DNA of 39,932 nucleotides. It comes from Bacteroidota bacterium. GTDB taxonomy: Bacteria > Bacteroidota > Bacteroidia > B-17B0 > Aurantibacillaceae. The notes beneath the pieces were generated by a model. That model did not search any database. It was not told the DNA's origin and saw only the letters and a program-made list of their open reading frames with translations. The stretch is from assembly GCA_013288015.1 (NCBI GenBank), contig JABDCR010000023.1, positions 1 through 39,932 of the forward strand, read 5' to 3'. Made by a program: the position numbers and the translations under genes. Shown here piece after piece: positions 8,848-16,518 of the stretch (within the stretch, counting starts at the first letter, position 1; every line of letters starts with the position of its first letter).

Positions 8848-8876
8848 TTTTATAGTTTACTCCCATTTTATTTTTC
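8844..8876 (+). promoter_or_regulatory. Possible promoter for the FemAB/GNAT-like gene
   Basis: TTTG at 8844-8847 is followed after 21 bases by TATTTTTC at 8869-8876, which misses TAnnTTTG only in the last base. It overlaps the T-tract of the preceding terminator and ends 20 bases before the ATG at 8897. Weak. Confidence 0.3.
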
Positions 8877-8896
8877 TATTTTTAAAGCCGGAATAA

Positions 8897-9844
8897 ATGA
8901 CTGCTAAAGAAAAATATCGCCAGTATTGTAAAACTGCTAAAGATGTAAGTTTGTTTCAGCAAGATTGGTGGTTGGATGCTGTTTGCGGTACACAAAACTG
9001 GGATGCAATAATACATGAAAACAACGGAAATATTATTGGGGCATGGGCATATCCTATAAAAAAGAAATATAATTTACAGCTTATAGCCATGCCAATGCTT
9101 ACACCCGGCATGGGACCTATTATTACTTACTTTCCGGGACAAAAACCTGCAACACAATTAAGTCATGAGCAACAGGTGTTAGATGAACTAATAACCCAAC
9201 TACCTAAATTTGATTTATTTGAATTGTATTTTCTTCCTCATTATAAAAACCATCTTTCATTCTATTGGAAAGGTTTTACCCAAAGTACCCGCTACACTTA
9301 TTTAATAAAAGATTTATCGAATTTAGATAAGGTGTTTGAAGATTTTAACTCAAGTATACGCACACAAATACGCAAAGCAGAAAAAGAAATTACGGTTACT
9401 GAAAGTGATGATATAGAACTGTTTTATAAAATTAACGCACTAAGTTTTAAAAGGCAAAATAAAAAAGTACCCTATTCACTTACCTACGTTAAACAAGTTG
9501 ATGAGGCTTGTAAGAAAAATAATTGCTGCAAAATTTTATTAGCAAAAGATGCCGATAACAATATACATGCAGCCGTTTATATTGTTTGGGATGCACAAAG
9601 TGCCTATTATTTAATGGGTGGCGCCGACGAAAATTTTAAAAACAGCGGGGCTTACAGTTTATTACTTTGGCAAGCAATAAAAGCATCTTCAAGTTTAACA
9701 AAGCAATTTAATTTTTGTGGAAGCATGTTACCAACCGTAGAACGTTTTTTTCGTTCGTTTGGTGGTGAGCAAACACCTTACCTGCATTTAAAAAAGGTAA
9801 ATTCAAAGGCACTTAAATTGTTTTTGGCTTTAAAAGAGAAATGA
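8897..9844 (+). CDS. FemAB/GNAT-like acyltransferase
   Basis: A 315-residue soluble protein that resembles the GNAT-fold FemAB-like families (Acetyltransf_6 type). The features I rely on are the N-terminal FQQDWWLDAV, the middle segment FNSSIRTQIRKAEKE (about residues 152-166), which is typical of FemAB-like enzymes where a basic helix precedes the second GNAT domain, and the later YYLMGGADENFKNSGAYSLL followed by an FNFCGSMLPTVERFFRSFGG end. These proteins transfer amino-acyl or acyl groups, for example onto peptidoglycan precursors, polysaccharides or lipids. The substrate cannot be named. There is no signal peptide. The following ABC exporter has its own promoter. Confidence 0.7.
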   Translation: MTAKEKYRQYCKTAKDVSLFQQDWWLDAVCGTQNWDAIIHENNGNIIGAWAYPIKKKYNLQLIAMPMLTPGMGPIITYFPGQKPATQLSHEQQVLDELITQLPKFDLFELYFLPHYKNHLSFYWKGFTQSTRYTYLIKDLSNLDKVFEDFNSSIRTQIRKAEKEITVTESDDIELFYKINALSFKRQNKKVPYSLTYVKQVDEACKKNNCCKILLAKDADNNIHAAVYIVWDAQSAYYLMGGADENFKNSGAYSLLLWQAIKASSSLTKQFNFCGSMLPTVERFFRSFGGEQTPYLHLKKVNSKALKLFLALKEK

Positions 9845-9864
9845 GTTTTAAGCTCATAAAATTG

Positions 9865-9872
9865 TACCTTTG
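9865..9872 (+). promoter_or_regulatory. Candidate -7 element for the ABC exporter gene
   Basis: TACCTTTG matches TAnnTTTG exactly, 14 bases before the GTG start at 9887. Confidence 0.5.
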
Positions 9873-9886
9873 CATCCATTCTCTCA

Positions 9887-11629
9887 GTGAAATCTCTATT
9901 CTACCTAAATAAATATTTTTACAAGTACCGTTACCGCCTTTTGTTGGGGTGTTTGTTTATTTTGATATCAAACGTGTTATTGGTAAGTCAGGGTATAATT
10001 ATAAAAAATGCAACCGACGCTTTTGCTGCTAAGACACTAACACAAAATGCCGAAGCCAAAAACACCTATATAGTATATGCCTTGCAACTGTTGGGTTTAA
10101 CGGTATTTAGTGGCTTGTTTATGTTTTTAAAGCGACAAATTATTATAGTTGTGTCTCGACTAATAGAGTTTGATTTAAAAAACGAAATATATAACCACTA
10201 CCAGCAATTAGACCATAATTTTTATAAGCGTAACAGCACTGGCGATTTAATGAACCGTATAAGCGAAGATGTTGGCAGAGTGCGCATGTATGTTGGTCCG
10301 GCGGTTATGTATATTATAGATACTATTGTTACTATAACTACCGTAGTTATATTTATGTGGCACGAGAGTCCTCAGCTAACCTTAATAGTGCTTGCCCCCT
10401 TGCCCATTCTATCTATCATGATTTTTAAAGTGAGTGATGCTATTGGCAAGCGCAGTGTAAAAGCGCAAGAAGCATTATCAAACATAACCTCTGTTGCACA
10501 AGAAACCTTTTCGGGCATACGTGTAGTTAAAGCCTACAACAGATTGAATCATTTTTACGATAGTTTTTCTACTAAAGCTGATGAGTATAAACAAAAAAAC
10601 CTAGCACTCGCTAAAACAGAAGCTGCTTTTCAGCCTTTTATAGCTTTTATGGTTGGCTTAAGTATGTTATCCATTATTTATTTTGGTGGTAAAATGTATG
10701 CCGCAGGGCAAATTACTTCAGTTGGGAATTTTCCGCAATTTGTTTTTTATGTAAGTAAACTTACTTGGCCTTTCGCCATGTTGGGTTGGGTTTTATCGCT
10801 AGTACAAAGGGCTGCGGCTTCGCAAAAACGCATTAATGAGTTTTTAAAAACCAAGCCTGAAATTAGTAACCCTACCGAAAAAGAATTTGAATTGCACGAT
10901 AAAATAGAATTCAAAAATGTATCCTACACCTACCCAGATACCGGCATTAATGCATTAAAAAATGTTTCGTTTATTATAAACAAGGGTAAAACCATTGGCA
11001 TTATTGGTAAAAGCGGAAGCGGAAAATCTACCATAGCGCAATTACTTATGCGTTTTATGGATGTAAATTCGGGTAGTATTTTGGTTAACGAAAATGATAT
11101 AAAAGCCATAAACCTACAGCAATTGAGGACGAAAACAGGTTATGTGCAACAAGATGTTTTTTTGTTTTCTGATACTATAAAAAATAATATTTCATTTTCA
11201 GGAGTATATTCGGATGATGCAGTAAAACAGGCAGCCAAACAAGCTGTTGTTTACGACAACATAGAAGGTTTTTCAGAAAAGTTTGAAACGGTTGTGGGCG
11301 AACGAGGCATCACTTTATCGGGCGGACAAAAACAGCGCATTTCAATTGCACGTGCTATTATAAAAAACCCTTCTATTTTTATTTTTGATGATTGCCTTAG
11401 CGCTGTTGATAGCGATACCGAACAACAAATACTTGGTAACTTTAAAAAAGTAACGCAACAAAAAACAGGCATTATCATTTCTCACCGCGTATCATCTATA
11501 CAAAATGCCGATGAAATTATTGTTCTTGGTGGGGGCGCTATTATTGAGCGTGGCACACATGCCGAACTTCTTTTACTAAAAGGAGAGTATTTTAATTTGT
11601 ATCAGAAACAAAAATTGGCAGAGAATTAG
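9887..11629 (+). CDS. ABC transporter, fused permease and ATPase (MsbA/multidrug exporter type)
   Basis: A 580-residue half-transporter starting at GTG. Six transmembrane helices occupy roughly residues 15-310, with coupling segment DHNFYKRNSTGDLMNRI near 104. The nucleotide-binding domain follows: Walker A GKSGSGKST near 373, Q-loop in GYVQQDVFLFSD, signature LSGGQKQR near 476, Walker B IFIFDD near 495-500, D-loop SAVD, and the switch His in ISHR. The residue after the Walker B Asp is Asp (FDDCLSAVD) where the usual catalytic Glu stands, as in some degenerate exporter sites such as MdlA. Half-transporters work as dimers; no partner gene lies beside it. Substrate unknown: lipid or drug export are the usual roles. 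It ends 4 bases from the convergent OmpA-like gene. Confidence 0.92.
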   Translation: MKSLFYLNKYFYKYRYRLLLGCLFILISNVLLVSQGIIIKNATDAFAAKTLTQNAEAKNTYIVYALQLLGLTVFSGLFMFLKRQIIIVVSRLIEFDLKNEIYNHYQQLDHNFYKRNSTGDLMNRISEDVGRVRMYVGPAVMYIIDTIVTITTVVIFMWHESPQLTLIVLAPLPILSIMIFKVSDAIGKRSVKAQEALSNITSVAQETFSGIRVVKAYNRLNHFYDSFSTKADEYKQKNLALAKTEAAFQPFIAFMVGLSMLSIIYFGGKMYAAGQITSVGNFPQFVFYVSKLTWPFAMLGWVLSLVQRAAASQKRINEFLKTKPEISNPTEKEFELHDKIEFKNVSYTYPDTGINALKNVSFIINKGKTIGIIGKSGSGKSTIAQLLMRFMDVNSGSILVNENDIKAINLQQLRTKTGYVQQDVFLFSDTIKNNISFSGVYSDDAVKQAAKQAVVYDNIEGFSEKFETVVGERGITLSGGQKQRISIARAIIKNPSIFIFDDCLSAVDSDTEQQILGNFKKVTQQKTGIIISHRVSSIQNADEIIVLGGGAIIERGTHAELLLLKGEYFNLYQKQKLAEN

Positions 11630-11633
11630 TTTT

Positions 11634-12704
11634 CTATTGCCTTACAATTTCAAACTCTACCCGTCGGTTTTTTGCTTTACCATCATCTGTTTCGTTATCG
11701 GCAATTGGTTGAGAGCTTCCATAACCCTGATAATACATTTTGTTTTGCACGCCGTGCGTAATTAAGTACTCAAAAACAGCACGGGCACGTTGTTCAGACA
11801 GTTTTTGGTTTTTTGATTTAGAACCAGAATTATCTGAGTGTCCGTTAATTTTAATAACAAAATTTTGGTGCCTGAAAAGATACTGAGATAGCTTATTTAA
11901 TTCAGAAAATGATTCAGGCAAAAGATATGATTTACCCAGCTCGAAAGAAACCTTCAGCGTAATTTTTTCTCCGGTTTGTAAATTGTTTTTTACCTGTAAA
12001 ACCGAATCACTTTCATATTTTAAACTATCAACATAAACAGTTCTCACTTCATCTTTTGGTTTTATCCATTTAAGCGATACGTCATCTATAAAATAATAAG
12101 CCTCTTTAAAACCCGGACTTTTTAAATTTATTTTTAGCATATCTTTTTTTAGGTCCGGAGAAAAATTTCCAATGGTTATATACTTTTCTCCGCCAGATGC
12201 TTTGTAATTGCCTGTTACTTTAAACCAACAAAGCTCTCCGTTTAAACCGCTTTTTGCATTAACTGTATCCACTACACATTCTTTTTCGGGAAAGTTAACT
12301 GCCTTCATTCCACCTTTAGAAATATAAACTCCAAATGATTTCAGCATAGCGTTGCTCCAAAAAGCTAAACGCAGGTAGCATTCAAACTGATATATATTGC
12401 CACGTTTTAAGGTTTCAGATAATTTAACCTCAATAAACTCTTTGTATTTTTTTTGATAGCGCAAACCGGCACAGCAATCACCTTCATGAGCTCCTTTGCA
12501 GGCGCCAACATCATTTTTTAATGGCGCTTGGTAGTAATCGACTGATGAAACAGGTTTCCAGGGAATGGCATTTTTAAGGTTGTTACCTTTTTTACGGTAG
12601 TTTTCAAAACCTCCGTTTGGTACTAGATTTTTATTTACAATTGTTTGCGCAGAAAGGCTCACCCAACTAATTATAATAAAAACAAGTACCTTGAGTTTGC
12701 CCAT
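11634..12704 (-). CDS. OmpA-family protein with an N-terminal beta-sandwich-like domain
   Basis: A 356-residue envelope protein. The signal peptide covers about residues 1-19 (VSLSAQ). The middle, from NLVPNGGFENY to about residue 215, looks like the galactose-binding or DUF642-like beta-sandwich often found in Bacteroidota surface proteins (phrases FECYLRLAFW, YYFIDDVSLKW). The C-terminal 110 residues are a complete OmpA peptidoglycan-binding domain: VSFELGKSYLLPES, INGHSDNSG, LSEQRARAVFEYL, GYGSSQP and NRRVEFEIV, with the Asp and Arg that bind diaminopimelate. It probably anchors an outer-membrane or periplasmic module to the wall. The gene lies downstream of yidD on the same strand after a 68-base gap. 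Confidence 0.88.
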   Translation of the reverse strand: MGKLKVLVFIIISWVSLSAQTIVNKNLVPNGGFENYRKKGNNLKNAIPWKPVSSVDYYQAPLKNDVGACKGAHEGDCCAGLRYQKKYKEFIEVKLSETLKRGNIYQFECYLRLAFWSNAMLKSFGVYISKGGMKAVNFPEKECVVDTVNAKSGLNGELCWFKVTGNYKASGGEKYITIGNFSPDLKKDMLKINLKSPGFKEAYYFIDDVSLKWIKPKDEVRTVYVDSLKYESDSVLQVKNNLQTGEKITLKVSFELGKSYLLPESFSELNKLSQYLFRHQNFVIKINGHSDNSGSKSKNQKLSEQRARAVFEYLITHGVQNKMYYQGYGSSQPIADNETDDGKAKNRRVEFEIVRQ

Positions 12705-12772
12705 AACTTATTATGTAAAAATATAAAACAATACTGTATTATATTTAAATAGCAAATTAAAACACTAACAAC

Positions 12773-12997
12773 TTATTTAACAGGGTCGTAACCACTACCG
12801 CCCCAAGGTCCACAACGTGCCATGCGTTTCATGCCCATCCAACTACCTTTAAATGCGCCATATTTAGTAATGGCTTCTATAGTGTATTGCGAGCAAGTTG
12901 GGGTATAACGGCAAGAAGGCATTAAATGGGGTGAGATAGCTCTTTGATAGAACTTTACAAATAAAATAGCGACTTGTTTAGGAAGATTTTTTAGCAA
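12773..12997 (-). CDS. yidD: Membrane protein insertion efficiency factor YidD
   Basis: A 74-residue YidD protein (older name: haemolytic domain protein, UPF0161), a membrane-associated helper of YidC-dependent insertion. The diagnostic core [11 protein letters not shown] is followed by the [16 protein letters not shown] helix and the [10 protein letters not shown] end. The frame begins at TTG at 12997, 6 bases after the stop of the upstream small membrane protein gene. No ATG is available in the expected place, so TTG with translational coupling is the likely start. In many bacteria yidD sits with rpmH, rnpA and yidC; here it does not. Confidence 0.93.
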   Translation of the reverse strand: MLKNLPKQVAILFVKFYQRAISPHLMPSCRYTPTCSQYTIEAITKYGAFKGSWMGMKRMARCGPWGGSGYDPVK

Positions 12998-13003
12998 GGA
13001 GAA

Positions 13004-13258
13004 TTATTGAGCAGCCTTTTTTTGTTTGAAAGGATTGCAGTTAACAATCAATTTAAAAATAGACATGTAAACGGGTTCTTTCTCTTGTTTATCAGTCACA
13101 TCTTGATTATCTATAGCTTGTACACCATATGTAGGCAAAGCGTTTTCTATTTTAAAAGAAGATGTGTAAGTTGTTTTGATAAGAAACGAAAGCAAAAACA
13201 CAACGATAATGATACTCGTTGAAAAAAGTATTTTTTTGTTAGAGATACTCTTTCTCAT
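13004..13258 (-). CDS. Small single-pass membrane protein, hypothetical
   Basis: About 84 residues: a basic start (MRKSISNKK), one hydrophobic segment (about residues 11-29), then a polar tail of about 55 residues with KKAAQ at the end. The frame can be extended to a TTG at 13309, but a good minus-strand promoter (13267-13296) lies inside that extension, so I prefer the ATG at 13258. It is co-transcribed with yidD. I do not recognise the family. The single-pass layout fits a type II membrane protein with its tail in the periplasm; its placement beside yidD hints only weakly at a link with membrane insertion. Confidence 0.6.
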   Translation of the reverse strand: MRKSISNKKILFSTSIIIVVFLLSFLIKTTYTSSFKIENALPTYGVQAIDNQDVTDKQEKEPVYMSIFKLIVNCNPFKQKKAAQ

Positions 13259-13266
13259 TCCTATAT

Positions 13267-13296
13267 CAAATGTAGTGCTTTTTTCATTAAAAGCAA
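13267..13296 (-). promoter_or_regulatory. Promoter for the small membrane protein-yidD operon
   Basis: On the minus strand TTG (13296-13294) is followed after 19 bases by TACATTTG (13274-13267), an exact TAnnTTTG at standard spacing. It ends 9 bases before the ATG at 13258 and overlaps the control region of the divergent regulator gene. Confidence 0.65.
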
Positions 13297-13304
13297 TATT
13301 TTTG
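13297..13304 (+). promoter_or_regulatory. Candidate -7 element for the response regulator-cytochrome operon
   Basis: TATTTTTG matches TAnnTTTG, 16 bases before the ATG at 13321. It abuts the -33 element of the divergent promoter, so the two may compete or be controlled together. Confidence 0.5.
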
Positions 13305-13320
13305 TGCAATAAACCCTTCT

Positions 13321-14481
13321 ATGCCAAAAATATTATTGATTGACGATGAAAAAAGTATCCGTCGTTCGCTACGCGAAATCTTAGAATTTGAAAAATACCA
13401 GGTAGAAGAAGCCGAAGACGGGTTAATTGGACTCTCAAAAATAGCCGCTGAAAGCTTTGATGTGGTTTTATGTGATGTTAAAATGCCAAAGCTGGATGGA
13501 CTGGAATTATTGCAAAAATTAAGTAGCGAAGGCAACGAAACCCCTTTAGTAATGATGAGTGGGCACGGTAATATTGAAACTGCAGTTGAAGCAGTAAAGA
13601 AAGGGGCCTACGATTTTTTAACAAAACCCGTAGACCTAAATCGACTTTTGGTTACCCTACGTAATGCCTTAGATAAACAACATTTGGTTAGCGAAACCAA
13701 AACGCTGCGTAAAAAAGTAGCCAAAGGTTCCGAAATAATTGGCAACTCAAAAGCCATTGAAGAAGTAAAAACCCTTATTGAAAAAGTTGCTCCTACTGAT
13801 GCACGTGTTTTAATTACAGGGCCAAATGGATCTGGTAAAGAGTTAGTGGCAAAACAACTGCACGATAAAAGTAACCGCGCTAAATTTTCGTTTATAGAAG
13901 TAAACTGTGCCGCTATACCATCTGAATTAATTGAAAGTGAGTTATTCGGGCACGAAAAAGGCTCGTTTACATCGGCTGTTGCTACACGCAAAGGTAAGTT
14001 TGAATTGGCCGAAGGTGGCACTTTATTTTTAGATGAAATTGGCGATATGAGTCTTTCTGCGCAGGCAAAAGTGTTACGCGCCCTGCAAGAAAATAAAATT
14101 ACCCGTGTTGGTGGTGATAAATCTATTCCTGTGAACGTGCGTGTTATTGCAGCCACTAATAAAAACCTGCAAAAAGAAATTGAGAACGGAAATTTCAGGG
14201 AAGATTTGTTTCATCGCCTAAGTGTTATACCTATTCAGGTGCCATCGCTTGCTGAAAGAAAAGAAGACATTCCTATATTGGCTGAGTATTTTTTAAACAT
14301 GATTTGTACCGAGCAGGGTAATGCGGTTAAAGATTTATCGGATGCTGCCATTAAAGCCTTACAGCAATTGCCCTGGACGGGTAACATACGCGAGTTTAGA
14401 AATGTGATGGAACGTTTAATTATTTTATGCGATAAAACAATTACCGATAAAGACGTAAAAAAATATACTTCTTTCAATTAA
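13321..14481 (+). CDS. Sigma-54-type response regulator (receiver + AAA+) lacking a DNA-binding domain
   Basis: A 386-residue cytoplasmic protein. Residues 1-120 are a receiver domain with acidic pocket Asp8/Asp9, phospho-acceptor Asp52 (LCDVKMPK) and Lys102 (LTKP). Residues 135-360 are an AAA+ sigma-54 activator domain with Walker A GPNGSGKE, Walker B LFLDEIGD and arginine-finger region FREDLFHRLSV. The sigma-54 contact loop, normally GAFTGA, reads GSFTSA. After the PWTGNIREFRNVMERL segment the protein ends within about 22 residues, with no Fis-type helix-turn-helix. It may act from solution, as FlgR does, or through partners. No sensor kinase is adjacent. The next gene, a multihaem lipoprotein, starts 3 bases after its stop, so they share a transcript. 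Confidence 0.93.
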   Translation: MPKILLIDDEKSIRRSLREILEFEKYQVEEAEDGLIGLSKIAAESFDVVLCDVKMPKLDGLELLQKLSSEGNETPLVMMSGHGNIETAVEAVKKGAYDFLTKPVDLNRLLVTLRNALDKQHLVSETKTLRKKVAKGSEIIGNSKAIEEVKTLIEKVAPTDARVLITGPNGSGKELVAKQLHDKSNRAKFSFIEVNCAAIPSELIESELFGHEKGSFTSAVATRKGKFELAEGGTLFLDEIGDMSLSAQAKVLRALQENKITRVGGDKSIPVNVRVIAATNKNLQKEIENGNFREDLFHRLSVIPIQVPSLAERKEDIPILAEYFLNMICTEQGNAVKDLSDAAIKALQQLPWTGNIREFRNVMERLIILCDKTITDKDVKKYTSFN

Positions 14482-14484
14482 TTG

Positions 14485-16518
14485 ATGCGTGCGCTTTTTT
14501 TCATACCCTTTTTTGTATTTATTTTTTCTGCTTGTACCGAAGAAGTAAAAAACACAAATGAAACTCATGAGAAAAAAGATACGCTTGTTTACCTTAACCA
14601 TGCTGATACGGCACGTTACGTTGGTATAAACACCTGTAGGCTTTGCCACCAAAGCATTTACAATACATTTATAGAAACCGGCATGGGCAAATCTTTTGCG
14701 GGGGCAACCAAGCAAAAATCGGCAGGAGATTATCAGCACTCTGTTATTTATGATAAGTTTTCTGATTTTTATTACAAATCTTTTTGGGGTAAAAACGATT
14801 CGCTTTATTTTTTAGAATTTCGTTTACAAGGGAAAGACACCGTTTATAAAAGATTAGAGAGAGCTGATTATATTATAGGTTCGGGTCATCATACAAACTC
14901 GCACATGCAAAATATAAATGGGCATTTTAACCAAATACCCATGACTTTCTACACGCAGAAAAAAGAATGGCATTTGCCTCCGGGGTTTGAAAATGGGGTT
15001 AACACACGCTTTACACGTAAAATAGGTTTAGAATGTATGAGTTGTCATAACGCCTTACCCGATTTTGTAATGGGTTCAGAAAATAAATACAGTCATGTAG
15101 ACGAGGGAATAAATTGCGAGCGTTGTCATGGCCCGGGCAGTGTGCATGTGCAACAACGCAGTACAGGCAGTAAAATTGATACCACAAATTATATTGACTA
15201 TAGTATTGTAAACCCATCTAAACTTTCTATCGATTTGCAATTTGATGTTTGTCAGCGTTGCCACTTACAAGGGAATGCAGTACTTAAAGAAGATAAATCA
15301 TTTTATGATTTTAAACCCGGTAAAAAACTAAGCGATTACATTTCTGTTTTTTTGCCCAAGTATGCCAATGCTGATGATGAGTTTATTATGGCGTCGCATG
15401 CTGATAGGCTAAAAATGAGTCAGTGTTTTATAAAATCGTTTAACCCTGCCGAGGTAAAAAATAAACTGAAACCTTATAAAGATGCCTTGACTTGCGTTAC
15501 CTGCCATAACCCACATATAAGCGTTAAAGTAACTGGTAACGAGGTTTTTAATAATGCCTGTAAAAATTGCCATCAGCCAAACGGCAAATCAGATTTAGAA
15601 TGTACCGATAAAAATGTAGTAGCAGCAAAAAATGCAAAAGCAGGACATGCCCCTTCTAATCTATTAAACTGTGTAGGTTGCCACATGCCAAAATCGGGTT
15701 CAATTGATATACCGCATGTAACCGTACACGATCATTTTATTAGAAAGCCCATTACTAAAAAAGAAAAAGATAAAATAAAAACCTTTTTAGGTTTGTTTGC
15801 TATTAATGATAAAGCACCCGATTCGCTTACCAAAGCTAAAGCAAACATTAATCAGTTTGAAAAGTTTGACCAACAGCAACATTATTTAGATACCGCTTTA
15901 AAATATTTATCTGTAAAAGATAAAAATAACATCAATAAAAATTTTGATGCTTTGGTACAGCTTTATTTTTTGAAGAATAATTATGCTATGGTTATATCCT
16001 TAGTAAATCAAATTGGTAAAGTAGAATTATTTAATAATCGTTTAAATAAAAAGAGCTATGATAATCAACATGCCTGGACTTGCTACCGCATTGGTGAAAG
16101 TTATAATTACCAAAACAAAGCGAATGAGGCGTTGCCGTTTTTTGAGCAGGCTAATAAGTTAGCTCCGTTTGTAGTTGAGTTTAAAGATAAATTGGCGACG
16201 GCTTACGCCAGTACCGGAAATAATAATTTGGCGCACCAATATTTTAACGAAACTTTAAAAGAAAACCCAAAATATGTTACTTCAATTGCCAACCTTGGTT
16301 TTTTATATTTAACCGAAGGCAATGCACAAATTGCAGAACAGTTATATAAACAAGCCCTAGCTATAGACCCTGATAATGAAAACACTTTAATGAACCTAGC
16401 TGGGTTATACAATTATAAAGGAAATATTGTTGAGGCAAAAAACACCTTAAAACAAATACTTAAAAAACATCCTGATAATAAAAATGCAGCGCAAATATTG
16501 GCTGCGATGCCTAAGTAA
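14485..16518 (+). CDS. Seven-haem c-type cytochrome lipoprotein with TPR domain
   Basis: A 677-residue envelope lipoprotein starting at ATG 14485 (an in-frame TTG lies 3 bases earlier). The lipobox is FIFSAC with Cys17. Seven CxxCH haem sites are visible at residues 51 (CRLCH), 184 (CMSCH), 211 (CERCH), 256 (CQRCH), 337 (CVTCH), 359 (CKNCH) and 396 (CVGCH). The layout is of the cytochrome c554-like multihaem kind. From about residue 520 to the end, three to four TPR repeats follow (for example SIANLGFLYLTEGNAQIAEQ). It probably takes part in periplasmic or outer-membrane electron transfer, with the TPRs as docking surface. The redox partner is unknown. Its stop codon abuts the stop of the convergent glycosyltransferase gene. 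Confidence 0.9.
   Translation: MRALFFIPFFVFIFSACTEEVKNTNETHEKKDTLVYLNHADTARYVGINTCRLCHQSIYNTFIETGMGKSFAGATKQKSAGDYQHSVIYDKFSDFYYKSFWGKNDSLYFLEFRLQGKDTVYKRLERADYIIGSGHHTNSHMQNINGHFNQIPMTFYTQKKEWHLPPGFENGVNTRFTRKIGLECMSCHNALPDFVMGSENKYSHVDEGINCERCHGPGSVHVQQRSTGSKIDTTNYIDYSIVNPSKLSIDLQFDVCQRCHLQGNAVLKEDKSFYDFKPGKKLSDYISVFLPKYANADDEFIMASHADRLKMSQCFIKSFNPAEVKNKLKPYKDALTCVTCHNPHISVKVTGNEVFNNACKNCHQPNGKSDLECTDKNVVAAKNAKAGHAPSNLLNCVGCHMPKSGSIDIPHVTVHDHFIRKPITKKEKDKIKTFLGLFAINDKAPDSLTKAKANINQFEKFDQQQHYLDTALKYLSVKDKNNINKNFDALVQLYFLKNNYAMVISLVNQIGKVELFNNRLNKKSYDNQHAWTCYRIGESYNYQNKANEALPFFEQANKLAPFVVEFKDKLATAYASTGNNNLAHQYFNETLKENPKYVTSIANLGFLYLTEGNAQIAEQLYKQALAIDPDNENTLMNLAGLYNYKGNIVEAKNTLKQILKKHPDNKNAAQILAAMPK

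Noticed and set aside
13608..14156. Long minus-strand frame of 182 codons inside the response regulator gene
   Set aside because: It is antisense to a clear receiver-AAA+ coding region and shows no recognisable domain, so it is a shadow of codon bias.
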